DNA of 64,000 bases from Fischerella sp. CENA71. GTDB lineage: Bacteria > Cyanobacteriota > Cyanobacteriia > Cyanobacteriales > Nostocaceae. The translations under genes and the position numbers were made by a program. Under the pieces are notes generated by a model that was not told the DNA's origin, did no database searches, and saw only the letters and a list, made by a program, of their open reading frames with translations. The DNA lies in assembly GCA_024239075.1 (NCBI GenBank), contig JANBVI010000028.1, positions 1 through 64,000 on the forward strand. Reading direction: 5' to 3'. Below, one piece after another: positions 34,552-43,140 of this stretch (its first letter is position 1; each line of letters begins with the position of its first letter).

Positions 34552-35574
34552 CTATTTTTTCTTTAAAATAGGTTTTTGGCTTGGTTTTTGCTGACGGTTG
34601 CTGCGCTCATCAGAATTATTTTTTGGAGTAGGCTGCTGTACTTGCTGTACTCTAGGCTTATCTTTCTGAGATGCTTGCAGGGCGGTAGCTTTATCCTTTT
34701 TGGATGCTTTGAGAAATCTGGGTGCAGTCTCTTGCGGTGGAGCTAAGAGTGCCACAAAACCAAAAACATCACGCCCAGGCAGAAATTTCGCCTTCAAGGT
34801 GACAAATGTTGGTTGTCCTTGATCTTCTTTAGGAGCTTTGGGATTAAATCTAAAAGGCCTGACTGGTGCATCCTTCCAAAGCAAGGGTAAATGACTAGCC
34901 TTCATGAATTTCACCTTTTGAGCAGGCTCGGCTTGCTTAATATATTCGAGTCTTTCACGAGTAAAGTTACGAAAAACGGAGATACAAGGAGTAGGACAAA
35001 CAGGAATAAACTGCCATAGTCCTGAGAATTTAAACTCCAAGTCCATTAACTCTGCTGAAACTGCTTCTTCAAATCGCCCTTTGTCAAAGCCAACTAGCTG
35101 AAAAGCAATGCGATGTGGTTGATCTTTGCGTGGAAAATGAATTGCTTTTGGATAAACAACCAGACGTTGAGTTCGATTACCTGTTGCTTCGATTTCTTTT
35201 TGGAGGGCTTCAAATACTTTGCGCTTTCGGGGAACATAGAAAAGTGGGTATTGAGAGCGACCGATGGTAACAGTGTTTTTACCATCCTCAGTTAAGTTTA
35301 CCTCCCCAGTAATCACCCCAACTGCTTGAAAGATCGCTCCTGAATCTTCAATTTCTGGTTGTGCTTCAGTATTCTGATTAACTTGCTCGTCAGCAGATGG
35401 GGTTTGAAGTGGAGGAGCAGCCTCATACGAATTTGTGGAATCTTGTAGAGACTGATCTGGGGAGTCTGGGGAAGTTTTTTCTTCTTCCCCAGCTACCCCT
35501 GCTTGCCCAAAATGCATCAAGGAATGCAACTTAGTATCAGTAGGCTCATTGGGGTTTGGTTCGGCAAATGCCAT
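34552..35574 (-). CDS. hypothetical protein with acidic head and basic tail
   Basis: Not a family I recognise. Residues 1-80 are acidic, Pro/Ser/Thr-rich and likely disordered. Residues about 80-290 form a folded, beta-rich core (IFQAVGVITGEVNLTEDGKN, QRLVVYPKAIHFPRKDQPHR, FKFSGLWQFIPVCPTPCISV, FVTLKAKFLPGRDVFGFVAL). The last 50 residues are strongly basic (KKDKATALQASQKDKPR ... ILKKK), a composition typical of nucleic-acid binders. It is divergent from an RHH protein, and the spacer has several ordered inverted repeats, so the two are probably co-regulated. A role in nucleic-acid binding is inferred from charge only. Confidence 0.6.
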   Translation of the reverse strand: MAFAEPNPNEPTDTKLHSLMHFGQAGVAGEEEKTSPDSPDQSLQDSTNSYEAAPPLQTPSADEQVNQNTEAQPEIEDSGAIFQAVGVITGEVNLTEDGKNTVTIGRSQYPLFYVPRKRKVFEALQKEIEATGNRTQRLVVYPKAIHFPRKDQPHRIAFQLVGFDKGRFEEAVSAELMDLEFKFSGLWQFIPVCPTPCISVFRNFTRERLEYIKQAEPAQKVKFMKASHLPLLWKDAPVRPFRFNPKAPKEDQGQPTFVTLKAKFLPGRDVFGFVALLAPPQETAPRFLKASKKDKATALQASQKDKPRVQQVQQPTPKNNSDERSNRQQKPSQKPILKKK

Positions 35575-35617
35575 AATTGTTGTTTTTTTTTGAAATCGCT
35601 AATTATTCTATTTTATG

Positions 35618-35702
35618 GTATACAAATTGTCTACAATTTGTTGTAGACGACAACGTAGACAATTTATAATTAAGACTTTACCATGTATACAACTACGTAT
35701 AC
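35618..35702. promoter_or_regulatory. cluster of inverted repeats between divergent genes, candidate RHH operator
   Basis: AAATTGTCTAC (35624-35634) is matched by GTAGACAATTT (35655-35665), with another GTAGAC at 35643. The 6-bp palindrome GTATAC occurs three times (35618, 35685, 35697). All lie in the spacer between the minus-strand hypothetical gene (start 35574) and the RHH gene (start 35716). Repeated half-sites are typical for cooperative RHH binding. Confidence 0.55.
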
Positions 35703-35715
35703 ATCAGTCTACAGA

Positions 35716-36021
35716 ATGCCTAGTAAAGTCATCTCGTTTCGGTTAAGTGAAGTCGAAATTCAAGCACTGTCAGCACTACAAACTTCTGAAGATGAGTCAC
35801 TAAACCAAACTGCGGCTAGGTTGCTCAGGAATATTCTTGGTACATCTACAGTCTCATCTCAAGCGTCTATGAGTGTAGATATCAGAGAGATAGTTAGACA
35901 GGAAGTAGAAGCGATCGCTTTGTCTACACCATCTATTGTTATGGATATGAGAGAAATGGTCAAACAGGAAGTAGAAGTTGCGATCTCTGAGTTAAGTAGG
36001 GTAGGCTCTGGAGAACAGTAA
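35716..36021 (+). CDS. ribbon-helix-helix (CopG-like) protein
   Basis: The start ATG 35716 gives MPSKVISFRLSEVEIQALSA and then LQTSEDESLNQTAARLLRNI, a beta strand followed by two helices as in CopG/MetJ DNA-binding domains. An upstream frame start at 35683 lies inside the repeat cluster and would add a Thr/Tyr-rich leader. The C-terminal half has two similar segments (DIREIVRQEVEAIALS and DMREMVKQEVEVAISEL), an internal duplication that may serve oligomerisation. The divergent partner and the array of GTAGAC/GTATAC half-sites upstream suggest autoregulation of both genes. No toxin partner is evident. Confidence 0.7.
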   Translation: MPSKVISFRLSEVEIQALSALQTSEDESLNQTAARLLRNILGTSTVSSQASMSVDIREIVRQEVEAIALSTPSIVMDMREMVKQEVEVAISELSRVGSGEQ

Positions 36022-36298
36022 GCAAAGAACCATTAAATTTTAAATTTTTTATGTTATTTTCTGCCAAATCTGGTTTTCAAGCAGATACTGGTTGCGCTAG
36101 TTCATTTTTGGCTGACATGAATTAAATATTACAGTTCATTGCAATTCCTGTTTCAAGCCTAATAACTCACAGTCATTCCGACTACAATAATTAAAACGAA
36201 CTCATAACGACTATGTATAAGTCGCTGTTTCTGCTCAACCTCGACCTCATGATCACAAACAGCAACATCTAAACGAAATTGATGGAGATATCACCCAC
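36022..36298. other. spacer upstream of catalase
   Basis: No gene seen in about 280 bases. A GGAG ribosome site precedes the catalase start. No PerR/Fur box was recognised by eye. Confidence 0.4.
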
Positions 36299-37789
36299 AT
36301 GGCTGATCCCAAAACATTGACAACCGCTGATGGTATTCCAGTTGCAGATAATCAGAATTCTTTGACAGCAGGTGAGCGTGGTCCTGTGTTGATGCAGGAT
36401 TTTCACCTAATGGAGAAGCTAGCTCACTTTAACCGAGAGCGGATTCCTGAGCGTGTTGTTCATGCCAAAGGAGCCGCTGCATTTGGCACATTCACTGTTA
36501 CTCAGGACATCACTCGTTACAGTAAAGCCAAAGTTTTTTCCGAGATTGGCAAACAAACCCAGGTTCTGCTGAGATTTTCTACTGTGGGAGGCGAAAAAGG
36601 TTCAGCTGATGCCGAACGTGACCCTAGAGGCTTTGCAGTCAAATTCTATACCGAAGAAGGCAACTGGGACTTAGCAGGGAATAACACACCAGTCTTTTTC
36701 ATCCGTGATCCACTCAAATTTCCTGATTTTATTCATACACAAAAACGTAATCCACAAACTAACTACAAAGATGCCAACGCCATGTGGGATTTCTGGTCAC
36801 TCAGCCCAGAAGCTCTACATCAAGTAACGATTTTATTCAGCGATCGCGGTACTCCCAAAACCTATCGGCACATGAACGGCTATGGTAGCCATACATTTAG
36901 CTTGATCAATGCTCAAGGTCAACGAGTGTGGTGCAAGTTTCATTTCAAAACCATCCAAGGAATTGAAAACTTTACCGCAGAAGAAGCAATTCGGGTTAAG
37001 GGAGAAGATCCAGATCATGCAACCCGTGATTTATTTGAAGCGATCGCCCGCGGCGACTATCCTAAATGGCGAGTCTGCATTCAGGTAATGACTGAAGAAC
37101 AAGCAGCACACCATCAGGATAATCCTTTTGATCTGACCAAGGTTTGGAAGCATTCCGAATATCCCTTAATTGACGTGGGTATTCTTGAACTCAACCGCAA
37201 TCCGCAAAACTACTTTGCAGAAGTCGAGCAGGCGGCGTTTTCTCCTTCTAATGTCGTTCCTGGGATTAGCTTCTCTCCCGATAAGGTATTGCAAGCCCGC
37301 ATTATGTCTTATCCCGATGCTCATCGTTATCGTATCGGTGCGAACTATCAACAATTACCCGTCAATCAACCGAAGTGTCCGGTGATGCACTACCAGCGTG
37401 ATGGCGCGATGGCATTGGGCAACAATGGAGGTAACACACCGAACTATGAACCCAACAGCTACGAGGATACACCGAAGCAAAATTGTGCCTATGCAGAGCC
37501 AGCTTTGGATTTAGGGAATGTCAAAGTTGATCGCTATGACCACCGTGCAGGTAACGACGATTATACCCAAGCTGGAGACCTCTATCGGCTCATGACACCC
37601 GACCAACAACAGCGTCTGATCCAAAACATTGTAGGCAGTTTGAGTCAAGCAAGAAGTGAAATTCAGATGCGCCAACTTTGCCATTTCTTCCGAGCAGATG
37701 TAAATTACGGTCGTCGTGTGGCAGAAGGATTGGGAATTACCATTGATCCAGCGATGATTCCAACCTCAGCTCAACCCATCGGGGCATAA
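36299..37789 (+). CDS. katA: monofunctional haem catalase
   Basis: Disproportionates hydrogen peroxide in the cytoplasm. The distal His is in [13 protein letters not shown] (His55), the conserved Asn region is [19 protein letters not shown], and the proximal haem-ligand Tyr lies in [16 protein letters not shown]. The length of 496 residues is that of a small-subunit (clade 3-like) catalase with an NADPH-binding-type core. Typical cyanobacteria rely on KatG or manganese catalases, so a haem catalase of this type is less common, though known in some Nostocales. It stands alone. The letter in the symbol (katA or katE) is not settled by sequence. Confidence 0.96.
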   Translation: MADPKTLTTADGIPVADNQNSLTAGERGPVLMQDFHLMEKLAHFNRERIPERVVHAKGAAAFGTFTVTQDITRYSKAKVFSEIGKQTQVLLRFSTVGGEKGSADAERDPRGFAVKFYTEEGNWDLAGNNTPVFFIRDPLKFPDFIHTQKRNPQTNYKDANAMWDFWSLSPEALHQVTILFSDRGTPKTYRHMNGYGSHTFSLINAQGQRVWCKFHFKTIQGIENFTAEEAIRVKGEDPDHATRDLFEAIARGDYPKWRVCIQVMTEEQAAHHQDNPFDLTKVWKHSEYPLIDVGILELNRNPQNYFAEVEQAAFSPSNVVPGISFSPDKVLQARIMSYPDAHRYRIGANYQQLPVNQPKCPVMHYQRDGAMALGNNGGNTPNYEPNSYEDTPKQNCAYAEPALDLGNVKVDRYDHRAGNDDYTQAGDLYRLMTPDQQQRLIQNIVGSLSQARSEIQMRQLCHFFRADVNYGRRVAEGLGITIDPAMIPTSAQPIGA

Positions 37790-37990
37790 AAATTGGGCAT
37801 TGGACATCGGGAAGAGACTTGTTAAATAATTCTCTCTTGTCTCCCTTGTCTCCCTTGTCTCCAATCCTCGATCCCCGATCTCCGATCCCTGCTCCCTGGT
37901 AATAAATTTTAAATCCCCATAAATTCTGACTTCCAGAATCTATGGGGATTAGGGTTAGGGGGTTAGGGGTTATGTTTTTATTATACTCGA

Positions 37991-38623
37991 TTAAATTACT
38001 TTCAGCTTCTCAATTAAGATTTTTTGAACTTGTTTTTGGACTATTTCTACATCGGCGTTGGCATCTATACGTACAATTCTGTGTGGGTGGGTTTTAGCTA
38101 ACTCGGCATATCCTTGTTGAATGCGACGATGAAAGGCGATCGCTTCTTGTTCGATGCGATCTAGGGTTGTGGATGTTCCGCGTTTACGGGCTAATCCGAC
38201 CTCAACATCAAGATCAAGCCATAGGGTAATATCACTTTCTAAGCCATTGGTAGCAATGCTGTTGAGGCGATCAATTAAACTCATGTCTAAACCACGACCA
38301 TAACTCTGGTAAGCAATAGTAGAGTCGGTATAGCGATCGCACAGTATAGTTTTACCAGCTGCAAGATTTGGTTTGAGTTCTTCTTCTACGTGTTGCGCTC
38401 GGTCAGCAGCGTATAACAATAATTCTGTTCTATCAGCAATTGGCTGATCTGGTGATTTTTCCAGTAACAAGCGCCTTAAATGCAAGCCTAAAGAAGTTCC
38501 TCCCGGTTCACGAGTCACTAAAACAGAGATTCCCAGGCTTTGCAACCACTCACTACAAAGTTGTATCTGAGTTGTTTTGCCGCAACCTTCCACCCCTTCA
38601 AATACAATCAATTTGCCATTCAT
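37991..38623 (-). CDS. tmk: thymidylate kinase
   Basis: Phosphorylates dTMP to dTDP. The P-loop is FEGVEGCGKTTQ, the DR(Y/H) motif is ILCDRYTDSTIAYQSYGRGL, and TREPGGTSLGLHLRRLLLE is the conserved substrate segment. I use ATG 38623, which has GGAG nine bases upstream; an in-frame GTG at 38638 lies on top of that ribosome site. The length of 210 residues is normal. It stands alone on the minus strand, divergent from a GNAT gene. Confidence 0.95.
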   Translation of the reverse strand: MNGKLIVFEGVEGCGKTTQIQLCSEWLQSLGISVLVTREPGGTSLGLHLRRLLLEKSPDQPIADRTELLLYAADRAQHVEEELKPNLAAGKTILCDRYTDSTIAYQSYGRGLDMSLIDRLNSIATNGLESDITLWLDLDVEVGLARKRGTSTTLDRIEQEAIAFHRRIQQGYAELAKTHPHRIVRIDANADVEIVQKQVQKILIEKLKVI

Positions 38624-38749
38624 CCTAAGGAACTCCACGTATCAATTAAAAATAAAAAATTAAAAGTCTGAGTATTACCAAAGATATTTATGTCTTTAAT
38701 TGAAAATAAGAAATAATAAGACGGAAAGCAACTGTATGTTTTTGCAATA

Positions 38750-39232
38750 ATGTCAGCAGTACCAACAATCAATTTTCGGGAAGCTACTACCCAAGAAGAT
38801 TATTTGATTGCTCAACACTTCTATCTTCTGTGGCGAGATAATAATGTTGCAGCAGCATCGCTTCGTTCTGACTGGCTAGAAACTGTTCTTGAATTTACCC
38901 AACAAGCACGTCAAAATTTATACTATAAAGCCTTTGTGGCAGAAGTTGATGACAAGGTGGTTGGTTCTGCCAGTAGTCAGCTTTTTGCCGGTCTTTATCC
39001 CCATATTTTGACAGATGATCACCGCAAATATGGTTATGTTTGGGGTGTTTATGTTGACGCAGCTTATCGAGGTCAAGGTATTGCCAAGCAACTCACGAGT
39101 ATGGCTATTGATTACCTCAAGGCGATCGCTTGTACACGAGTAATTCTTCACGCCTCACCTTTAGGTAAACCAGTTTATGATCGGCTAGGTTTTTTGCCAA
39201 GCAATGAAATGCGGTTGGATATTATAGATTAG
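38750..39232 (+). CDS. GNAT-family N-acetyltransferase
   Basis: A 160-residue acetyl-CoA-dependent acyltransferase. The core strand and pyrophosphate loop read YGYVWGVYVDAAYRGQGIAK (Arg-Gly-Gln-Gly-Ile-Ala), followed by RVILHASPLGKPVYDRLGFL, the usual final motif. The start region (INFREATTQEDYLIAQHFYL) is a normal GNAT N-terminus. Its last four bases overlap the stop of the convergent ArsR gene. The substrate is unknown; proximity to the redox cluster may be coincidental. Confidence 0.87.
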   Translation: MSAVPTINFREATTQEDYLIAQHFYLLWRDNNVAAASLRSDWLETVLEFTQQARQNLYYKAFVAEVDDKVVGSASSQLFAGLYPHILTDDHRKYGYVWGVYVDAAYRGQGIAKQLTSMAIDYLKAIACTRVILHASPLGKPVYDRLGFLPSNEMRLDIID

Positions 39233-39567
39233 TTACTCTTGACCATCGACTCTTGACTCATCAATGGTTGTGCTGATCGCAGTACTACATCTAGCAACCC
39301 CGGAAACAATTCTTCTAAATCTTCTCGCCTGAGTGAATTTATGTGTTGTGTTCCCTCTTTGCGAGTCCAAACCACGCCAGACTCCCTTAAAATTTTAAAA
39401 TGGTTGGACATGGTAGACTTGGCGATCGCAAAATCAAAGTCGGCGCAACATTGCTCTCCTTTTGCCGCCAATTGCCGCACAACCTCCAAGCGCACAGGAT
39501 CGCCTAAAGCATATAACACTCCTGCCAATGATATATGTTGTTGTTCAGGGTGATACAGAAATCTCAT
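39229..39567 (-). CDS. ArsR-family transcriptional repressor with a Cys-Cys pair
   Basis: A winged-helix dimeric repressor. The helix-turn-helix core is [19 protein letters not shown] followed by [20 protein letters not shown] and the wing [16 protein letters not shown]. The only cysteines are Cys40-Cys41 in GEQCCADFD, adjacent to the recognition region; they could sense thiol oxidation, electrophiles or a metal. It is divergent from trxA. A perfect 11-3-11 palindrome and a strong promoter lie in the 80-base spacer. It therefore most likely represses itself and the trxA-led defence cluster. Inducer identity is inferred from the gene set downstream. Its stop overlaps the convergent GNAT gene by four bases. 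Confidence 0.9.
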   Translation of the reverse strand: MRFLYHPEQQHISLAGVLYALGDPVRLEVVRQLAAKGEQCCADFDFAIAKSTMSNHFKILRESGVVWTRKEGTQHINSLRREDLEELFPGLLDVVLRSAQPLMSQESMVKSN

Positions 39568-39569
39568 AC

Positions 39570-39598
39570 TTGCACAATCGCATAAATTAGACTATATT
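39570..39598 (+). promoter_or_regulatory. sigma70-type promoter for trxA (TTGCAC-17-TATATT)
   Basis: TTGCAC at 39570-39575 and TATATT at 39593-39598 are separated by 17 bases, an ideal housekeeping spacing. Transcription would start near 39605, inside the palindromic operator. The -35 box begins three bases from the arsR start codon, so occupancy should also affect arsR. Confidence 0.65.
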
Positions 39599-39600
39599 TT

Positions 39601-39625
39601 ATTTATTCGATTTTATCGAATAAAT
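39601..39625. promoter_or_regulatory. perfect 11-3-11 palindrome, ArsR operator
   Basis: ATTTATTCGAT TTT ATCGAATAAAT is a perfect inverted repeat directly after the trxA -10 box. ArsR-family operators are AT-rich 12-2-12-type dyads of this size. Its position over the start site fits repression by steric blocking. Confidence 0.75.
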
Positions 39626-39646
39626 GAATTAAATAGGAGGGCAAGA

Positions 39647-39970
39647 ATGTCATCCATTACTAATGTGACAGAAGCCACATTCAAACAAGAAGTCCTGGAA
39701 AGTGATACGCCCGTATTAGTGGACTTTTGGGCGCCGTGGTGTGGTCCTTGTCGCATGGTGGCTCCCGTGGTAGATGAAGTGGCTGCTGAATACGTGGGGC
39801 AGGTAAAAGTTGTCAAGCTAAATACAGATCAGAATCCAACTGTTGCCAGTCATTATGGGATTCGTAGTATCCCCACACTCATGGTATTTAAAGGCGGTCG
39901 GCAAGTCGATACGGTTGTGGGCGCCGTGCCAAAAACAACCCTAGCTAAAACTTTAGCACAGTATCTGTAA
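39647..39970 (+). CDS. trxA: thioredoxin
   Basis: A 107-residue dithiol-disulfide oxidoreductase with the classical active site [10 protein letters not shown] (Cys32, Cys35), the cis-Pro loop [10 protein letters not shown] and [19 protein letters not shown]. The AGGAGGG ribosome site six bases upstream is one of the strongest in the window. It is the first gene behind the ArsR operator and should be inducible. A hairpin 14 bases after the stop may attenuate read-through into the next genes. It is m-type-like in length; the redox donor would be thioredoxin reductase encoded elsewhere. Confidence 0.96.
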   Translation: MSSITNVTEATFKQEVLESDTPVLVDFWAPWCGPCRMVAPVVDEVAAEYVGQVKVVKLNTDQNPTVASHYGIRSIPTLMVFKGGRQVDTVVGAVPKTTLAKTLAQYL

Positions 39971-39983
39971 TCAAGGTTGCAGC

Positions 39984-40006
39984 AAGGTAGGCGATTTGCC
40001 CACCTT
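39984..40006 (+). terminator. hairpin after trxA (AAGGTAGGC / GCCCACCTT)
   Basis: Nine-base arms with one mismatch and a five-base loop, 14 bases after the trxA stop. Only a short ATCT follows, so it may be a partial terminator or an RNA-stabilising element that raises trxA over the downstream genes. Confidence 0.45.
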
Positions 40007-40159
40007 ATCTGACTAGAGAAAGGGGAATGAACTGTGGGGAATGGGGAAAATAGGTAGTTGGTAACGGGAAATGGGGTATGGTAATGAATTTTTCCAATCA
40101 CCAATAGCCAAGAATAAATCACCTATTCCCTACTTTTTGAGTTATGAGGGGTTAGCTCA

Positions 40160-40954
40160 ATGGACTTAAAATTAGATAGAAAATCTGCACTAGTAAGCGG
40201 TTCAACGACAGGTATTGGCTTTGCAATTGCTCAAACTTTAGCTCAAGAGGGTGCGTCGTTAATTATCAATGGTCGATCTGAGCAGAGAGTTGCAGAGGCA
40301 ATAGATAAAATTAAACAGAGCAACCCTGAAGCCCAAGTTTCTGCGATTGTTGCCGATTTAGCAACAAAAGCAGGAGTCGAACAACTTTTTCAACAAGTTT
40401 CTAGCGTTGATATATTAGTTAACAATCTTGGTATTTACGAGCCAAAACCATTTGTAGAAATTACTGATGCAGATTGGTTGAACATTTTTGAAACGAATGT
40501 ACTCAGTGGAGTCCGCTTGAGTCGCCAATACCTGCAAAACATGCTCAACCAAAACTGGGGGCGGATAATTTTTATCTCTAGTGAATCTGCAATCCAAATT
40601 CCCGTGGAAATGATTCATTATGGCATGACCAAGACAGCACAACTAGCCATTTCTCGTGGTTTAGCAGAAATGACTGTGGGTACTGGAGTTACAGTCAACG
40701 CTGTTTTAGTAGGGCCTACTCGTTCTGAAGGGGTGGACGAGTTTGTCAAAAATATGGCTAAGGAACGCGGTGTTAATTCCAGCAAGGTTGAGGCTGAATT
40801 TTTCCAGACAGTTCGCCCAAGTTCTCTACTCAAACGTTTTATTAGCACTGATGAAGTAGCAGCAATGGTGGTTTATCTATGTAGCCCTCTGGCTTCAGCT
40901 ACTAACGGTGCTGCTTTAAGAGTAGATGGTGGTGTGATTAGGTCAATTATTTAG
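40160..40954 (+). CDS. short-chain dehydrogenase/reductase
   Basis: A classical SDR using NAD(P)H. The cofactor motif is SGSTTGIGFAIAQTLA, the NNAG-like motif is ILVNNLGIYEPKP, and the catalytic residues are Ser in IFISSESA, Tyr154 and Lys158 (HYGMTKTA). The length is 264 residues. It follows trxA by 190 bases and precedes the GST gene by 33 bases, so SDR and GST are very likely one transcript. In this setting it probably reduces a carbonyl or quinone product. The substrate is not fixed by sequence. Confidence 0.9.
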   Translation: MDLKLDRKSALVSGSTTGIGFAIAQTLAQEGASLIINGRSEQRVAEAIDKIKQSNPEAQVSAIVADLATKAGVEQLFQQVSSVDILVNNLGIYEPKPFVEITDADWLNIFETNVLSGVRLSRQYLQNMLNQNWGRIIFISSESAIQIPVEMIHYGMTKTAQLAISRGLAEMTVGTGVTVNAVLVGPTRSEGVDEFVKNMAKERGVNSSKVEAEFFQTVRPSSLLKRFISTDEVAAMVVYLCSPLASATNGAALRVDGGVIRSII

Positions 40955-40987
40955 CAGCGAAAGCACAGCAGAATCGGAGGATAATTC

Positions 40988-41692
40988 ATGATTGAGCTTT
41001 ACTATTGGACAACACCCAACGGTCACAAAATAACGATGTTCCTAGAGGAAGCCGAACTTCCTTACACAATTATTCCTGTAAACATAGGTGCAGGCGATCA
41101 GTTTAAACCGGAATTTTTGAAGATTGCACCTAATAATCGCATTCCTGCAATTATTGATCGCGAACCTGCTGATAGTGGTGAACCGATTTCAGTGTTCGAG
41201 TCTGGAGCTATTTTGCTATATTTGGCAGAAAAAACTGGAAAATTAATTCCAAATAATATACGCGATCGCGTTGAAGTCCTGCAATGGTTATTCTGGCAGA
41301 TGGGAGGTCTGGGGCCAATGGCAGGTCAAAATCACCACTTCAGCCAATACGCGCCAGAAAAAATTCCCTACGCCATCAACCGTTATGTAAATGAAACAGC
41401 AAGATTATACGCTGTGCTGAATAAACGCTTGAGCGATCGCGAATTTGTTGCTGGTAATAACTATTCGATTGCTGATATCGCCATCTATCCCTGGATTGTT
41501 CCTTATGAACGCCAAGGTCAAAAACTAGAAGATTTTCCTCACCTCAAGCGCTGGTTTGAAACTATTCAAGCACGTCCAGCAACTATCCGCGCCTACGAAA
41601 AAGCAGAAGCATTCAAAAATCAGACACTAGACGTCGAAAAATCTCGGTCATTGTTGTTTAACCAATCAGCACAAACAGTGCAACCTTCTTGA
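40988..41692 (+). CDS. glutathione S-transferase, nu-class (YfcG/Ure2p-like)
   Basis: Thioredoxin-fold N-terminal domain with the signature YYWTTPNGHKITMFLEEAEL, where Thr-Pro-Asn-Gly-His-Lys matches the nu-class disulfide-bond reductases, and KIAPNNRIPAIID with its cis-Pro. The all-alpha C-terminal domain includes NYSIADIAIYPWIVPYERQG. Nu-class enzymes reduce disulfides or conjugate electrophiles with glutathione. A strong GGAGG ribosome site precedes ATG. It lies 33 bases after the SDR gene in the ArsR-linked cluster, which agrees with an electrophile or thiol-stress role. Confidence 0.9.
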   Translation: MIELYYWTTPNGHKITMFLEEAELPYTIIPVNIGAGDQFKPEFLKIAPNNRIPAIIDREPADSGEPISVFESGAILLYLAEKTGKLIPNNIRDRVEVLQWLFWQMGGLGPMAGQNHHFSQYAPEKIPYAINRYVNETARLYAVLNKRLSDREFVAGNNYSIADIAIYPWIVPYERQGQKLEDFPHLKRWFETIQARPATIRAYEKAEAFKNQTLDVEKSRSLLFNQSAQTVQPS

Positions 41693-41780
41693 GATATTGA
41701 GCGTAATTTCACGCTCTACAGAAGTATTAAATATTTCCTTGTTACAGTATAAATAGTACTTGTCACCTAAAAATTAAACT

Positions 41781-41804
41781 GTTCGTAGTAAGCACTTTAG
41801 TGCT
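41781..41804. repeat. 24-bp hairpin repeat (GTTCGTAGTAAGC...)
   Basis: GTTCGTAGTAAGC followed by ACTTTAGTGCT. The same 24-mer with three changes occurs inverted inside the small element at 50401-50513 (50450-50473). The 3-prime half forms a small hairpin (AGCACTTTAGTGCT). It sits in the spacer between the GST and old yellow enzyme genes. Confidence 0.55.
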
Positions 41805-41921
41805 TAATTGAGTGCTGTACGCGCAGCTTTCCCTCAGGGTAGCGCCACAACAAACTCATCAAACTTAGTGACAGAGACTACTAATACTCAACTAAAGTGC
41901 AAAAATTTTGGAGATGATTTC

Positions 41922-43022
41922 ATGAACGAAAATATCAATTTATTCACCCCATACCAAATGGGTAATTTAGAATTGCCCAACCGTATTATTATGGCTCCCC
42001 TCACACGTAATCGTGCAGGTGAGGGAAACATACCACATGAACTCAATGCAGAGTATTACGCTCAACGTGCAACTGCGGGGCTAATTATTAGTGAAGCAAC
42101 TCAGATTTCACCCCAAGGACAGGGGTATCCTTATACACCAGGTATTCACTCATCTGAACAGATAGAGGGTTGGAAGTTGGTGACAAATGCAGTACATGAG
42201 CAAGGGGGAAGAATATTCCTGCAACTGTGGCACGTTGGACGTATTTCTCACCCTGATTTGCAACCCAATGGAGCCTTACCTTTAGCACCATCTGCGATCG
42301 CACCAAAAGGAGAAGCATCGACCTATGAGGGAATGAAACCTTTTGTTACACCTCGTGCTTTGGAAACTTGGGAAATTCCAGAGATTGTAGAACAGTATCG
42401 TCAAGGTGCAGCAAATGCTCTGGCTGCTGGATTTGATGGTGTGGAAATTCACGCAGCTAATGGTTATTTAATTGACCAATTTCTCCGGGATGGTACTAAT
42501 CAACGTACAGACAAATATGGTGGTTCTATAGAGAATCGTGTCAGACTGCTGCTAGAAGTGACACAAGCAATCACTGGTGTCTGGGATAGTAAACAGGTAG
42601 GAGTGCGTCTTTCTCCTAGTGGCACATTTAACGATATGCATGACTCTAACCCAGTGGAAACTTTTGGTTATGCAGCCCAAGCACTCAATCAGTTCGATTT
42701 AGCATATCTGCATATCTTTGAAGCTACAGAAGCAGATATCAGACACGGGGGGACAGTAGTACCTACTAGTATTCTTCGGCAAAAGTATCAAGGTACACTA
42801 ATGGTTAATGGTGATTACACTTTAGAGAAAGGCAATGCTGTCTTAGCAACAGGAGAAGCTGATTTAGTAGCTTTTGGCAGATTGTTTATATCCAATCCTG
42901 ACTTACCTCGACGCCTTGCAATAAATGCACCATTGAATCAGCCTGATCCATCTACATTTTATGGCGGTGGAGAGAAGGGATACACCGATTACCCAACATT
43001 AGAAGTGCAACCAACCTACTAA
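41922..43022 (+). CDS. old yellow enzyme family alkene reductase
   Basis: An FMN-dependent NADPH oxidoreductase that reduces activated C=C bonds of enones, maleimides and nitro-esters. The TIM-barrel begins LFTPYQMGNLELPNRIIMAP and LTRNRA; the substrate-binding pair is His in FDGVEIHAANGYLIDQFLRD; FMN contacts include GRLFISNPDLPRRL. ATG 41922 is chosen, with GGAG eight bases upstream; a longer open frame to 41808 lacks resemblance. At 366 residues it is a classical NemA/OYE-like member. It continues the ArsR-linked cluster and fits electrophile detoxification. Confidence 0.94.
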   Translation: MNENINLFTPYQMGNLELPNRIIMAPLTRNRAGEGNIPHELNAEYYAQRATAGLIISEATQISPQGQGYPYTPGIHSSEQIEGWKLVTNAVHEQGGRIFLQLWHVGRISHPDLQPNGALPLAPSAIAPKGEASTYEGMKPFVTPRALETWEIPEIVEQYRQGAANALAAGFDGVEIHAANGYLIDQFLRDGTNQRTDKYGGSIENRVRLLLEVTQAITGVWDSKQVGVRLSPSGTFNDMHDSNPVETFGYAAQALNQFDLAYLHIFEATEADIRHGGTVVPTSILRQKYQGTLMVNGDYTLEKGNAVLATGEADLVAFGRLFISNPDLPRRLAINAPLNQPDPSTFYGGGEKGYTDYPTLEVQPTY

Positions 43023-43140
43023 AACATGATTTGTGTAAAGACGCATTTGTTAATCATGTCTTTACTCAATTCCCACTAGTCATAATTTAATATTTTACTG
43101 TCAATCAATCACGCATTCGTCAAATTAGAGGGAAATTCCA

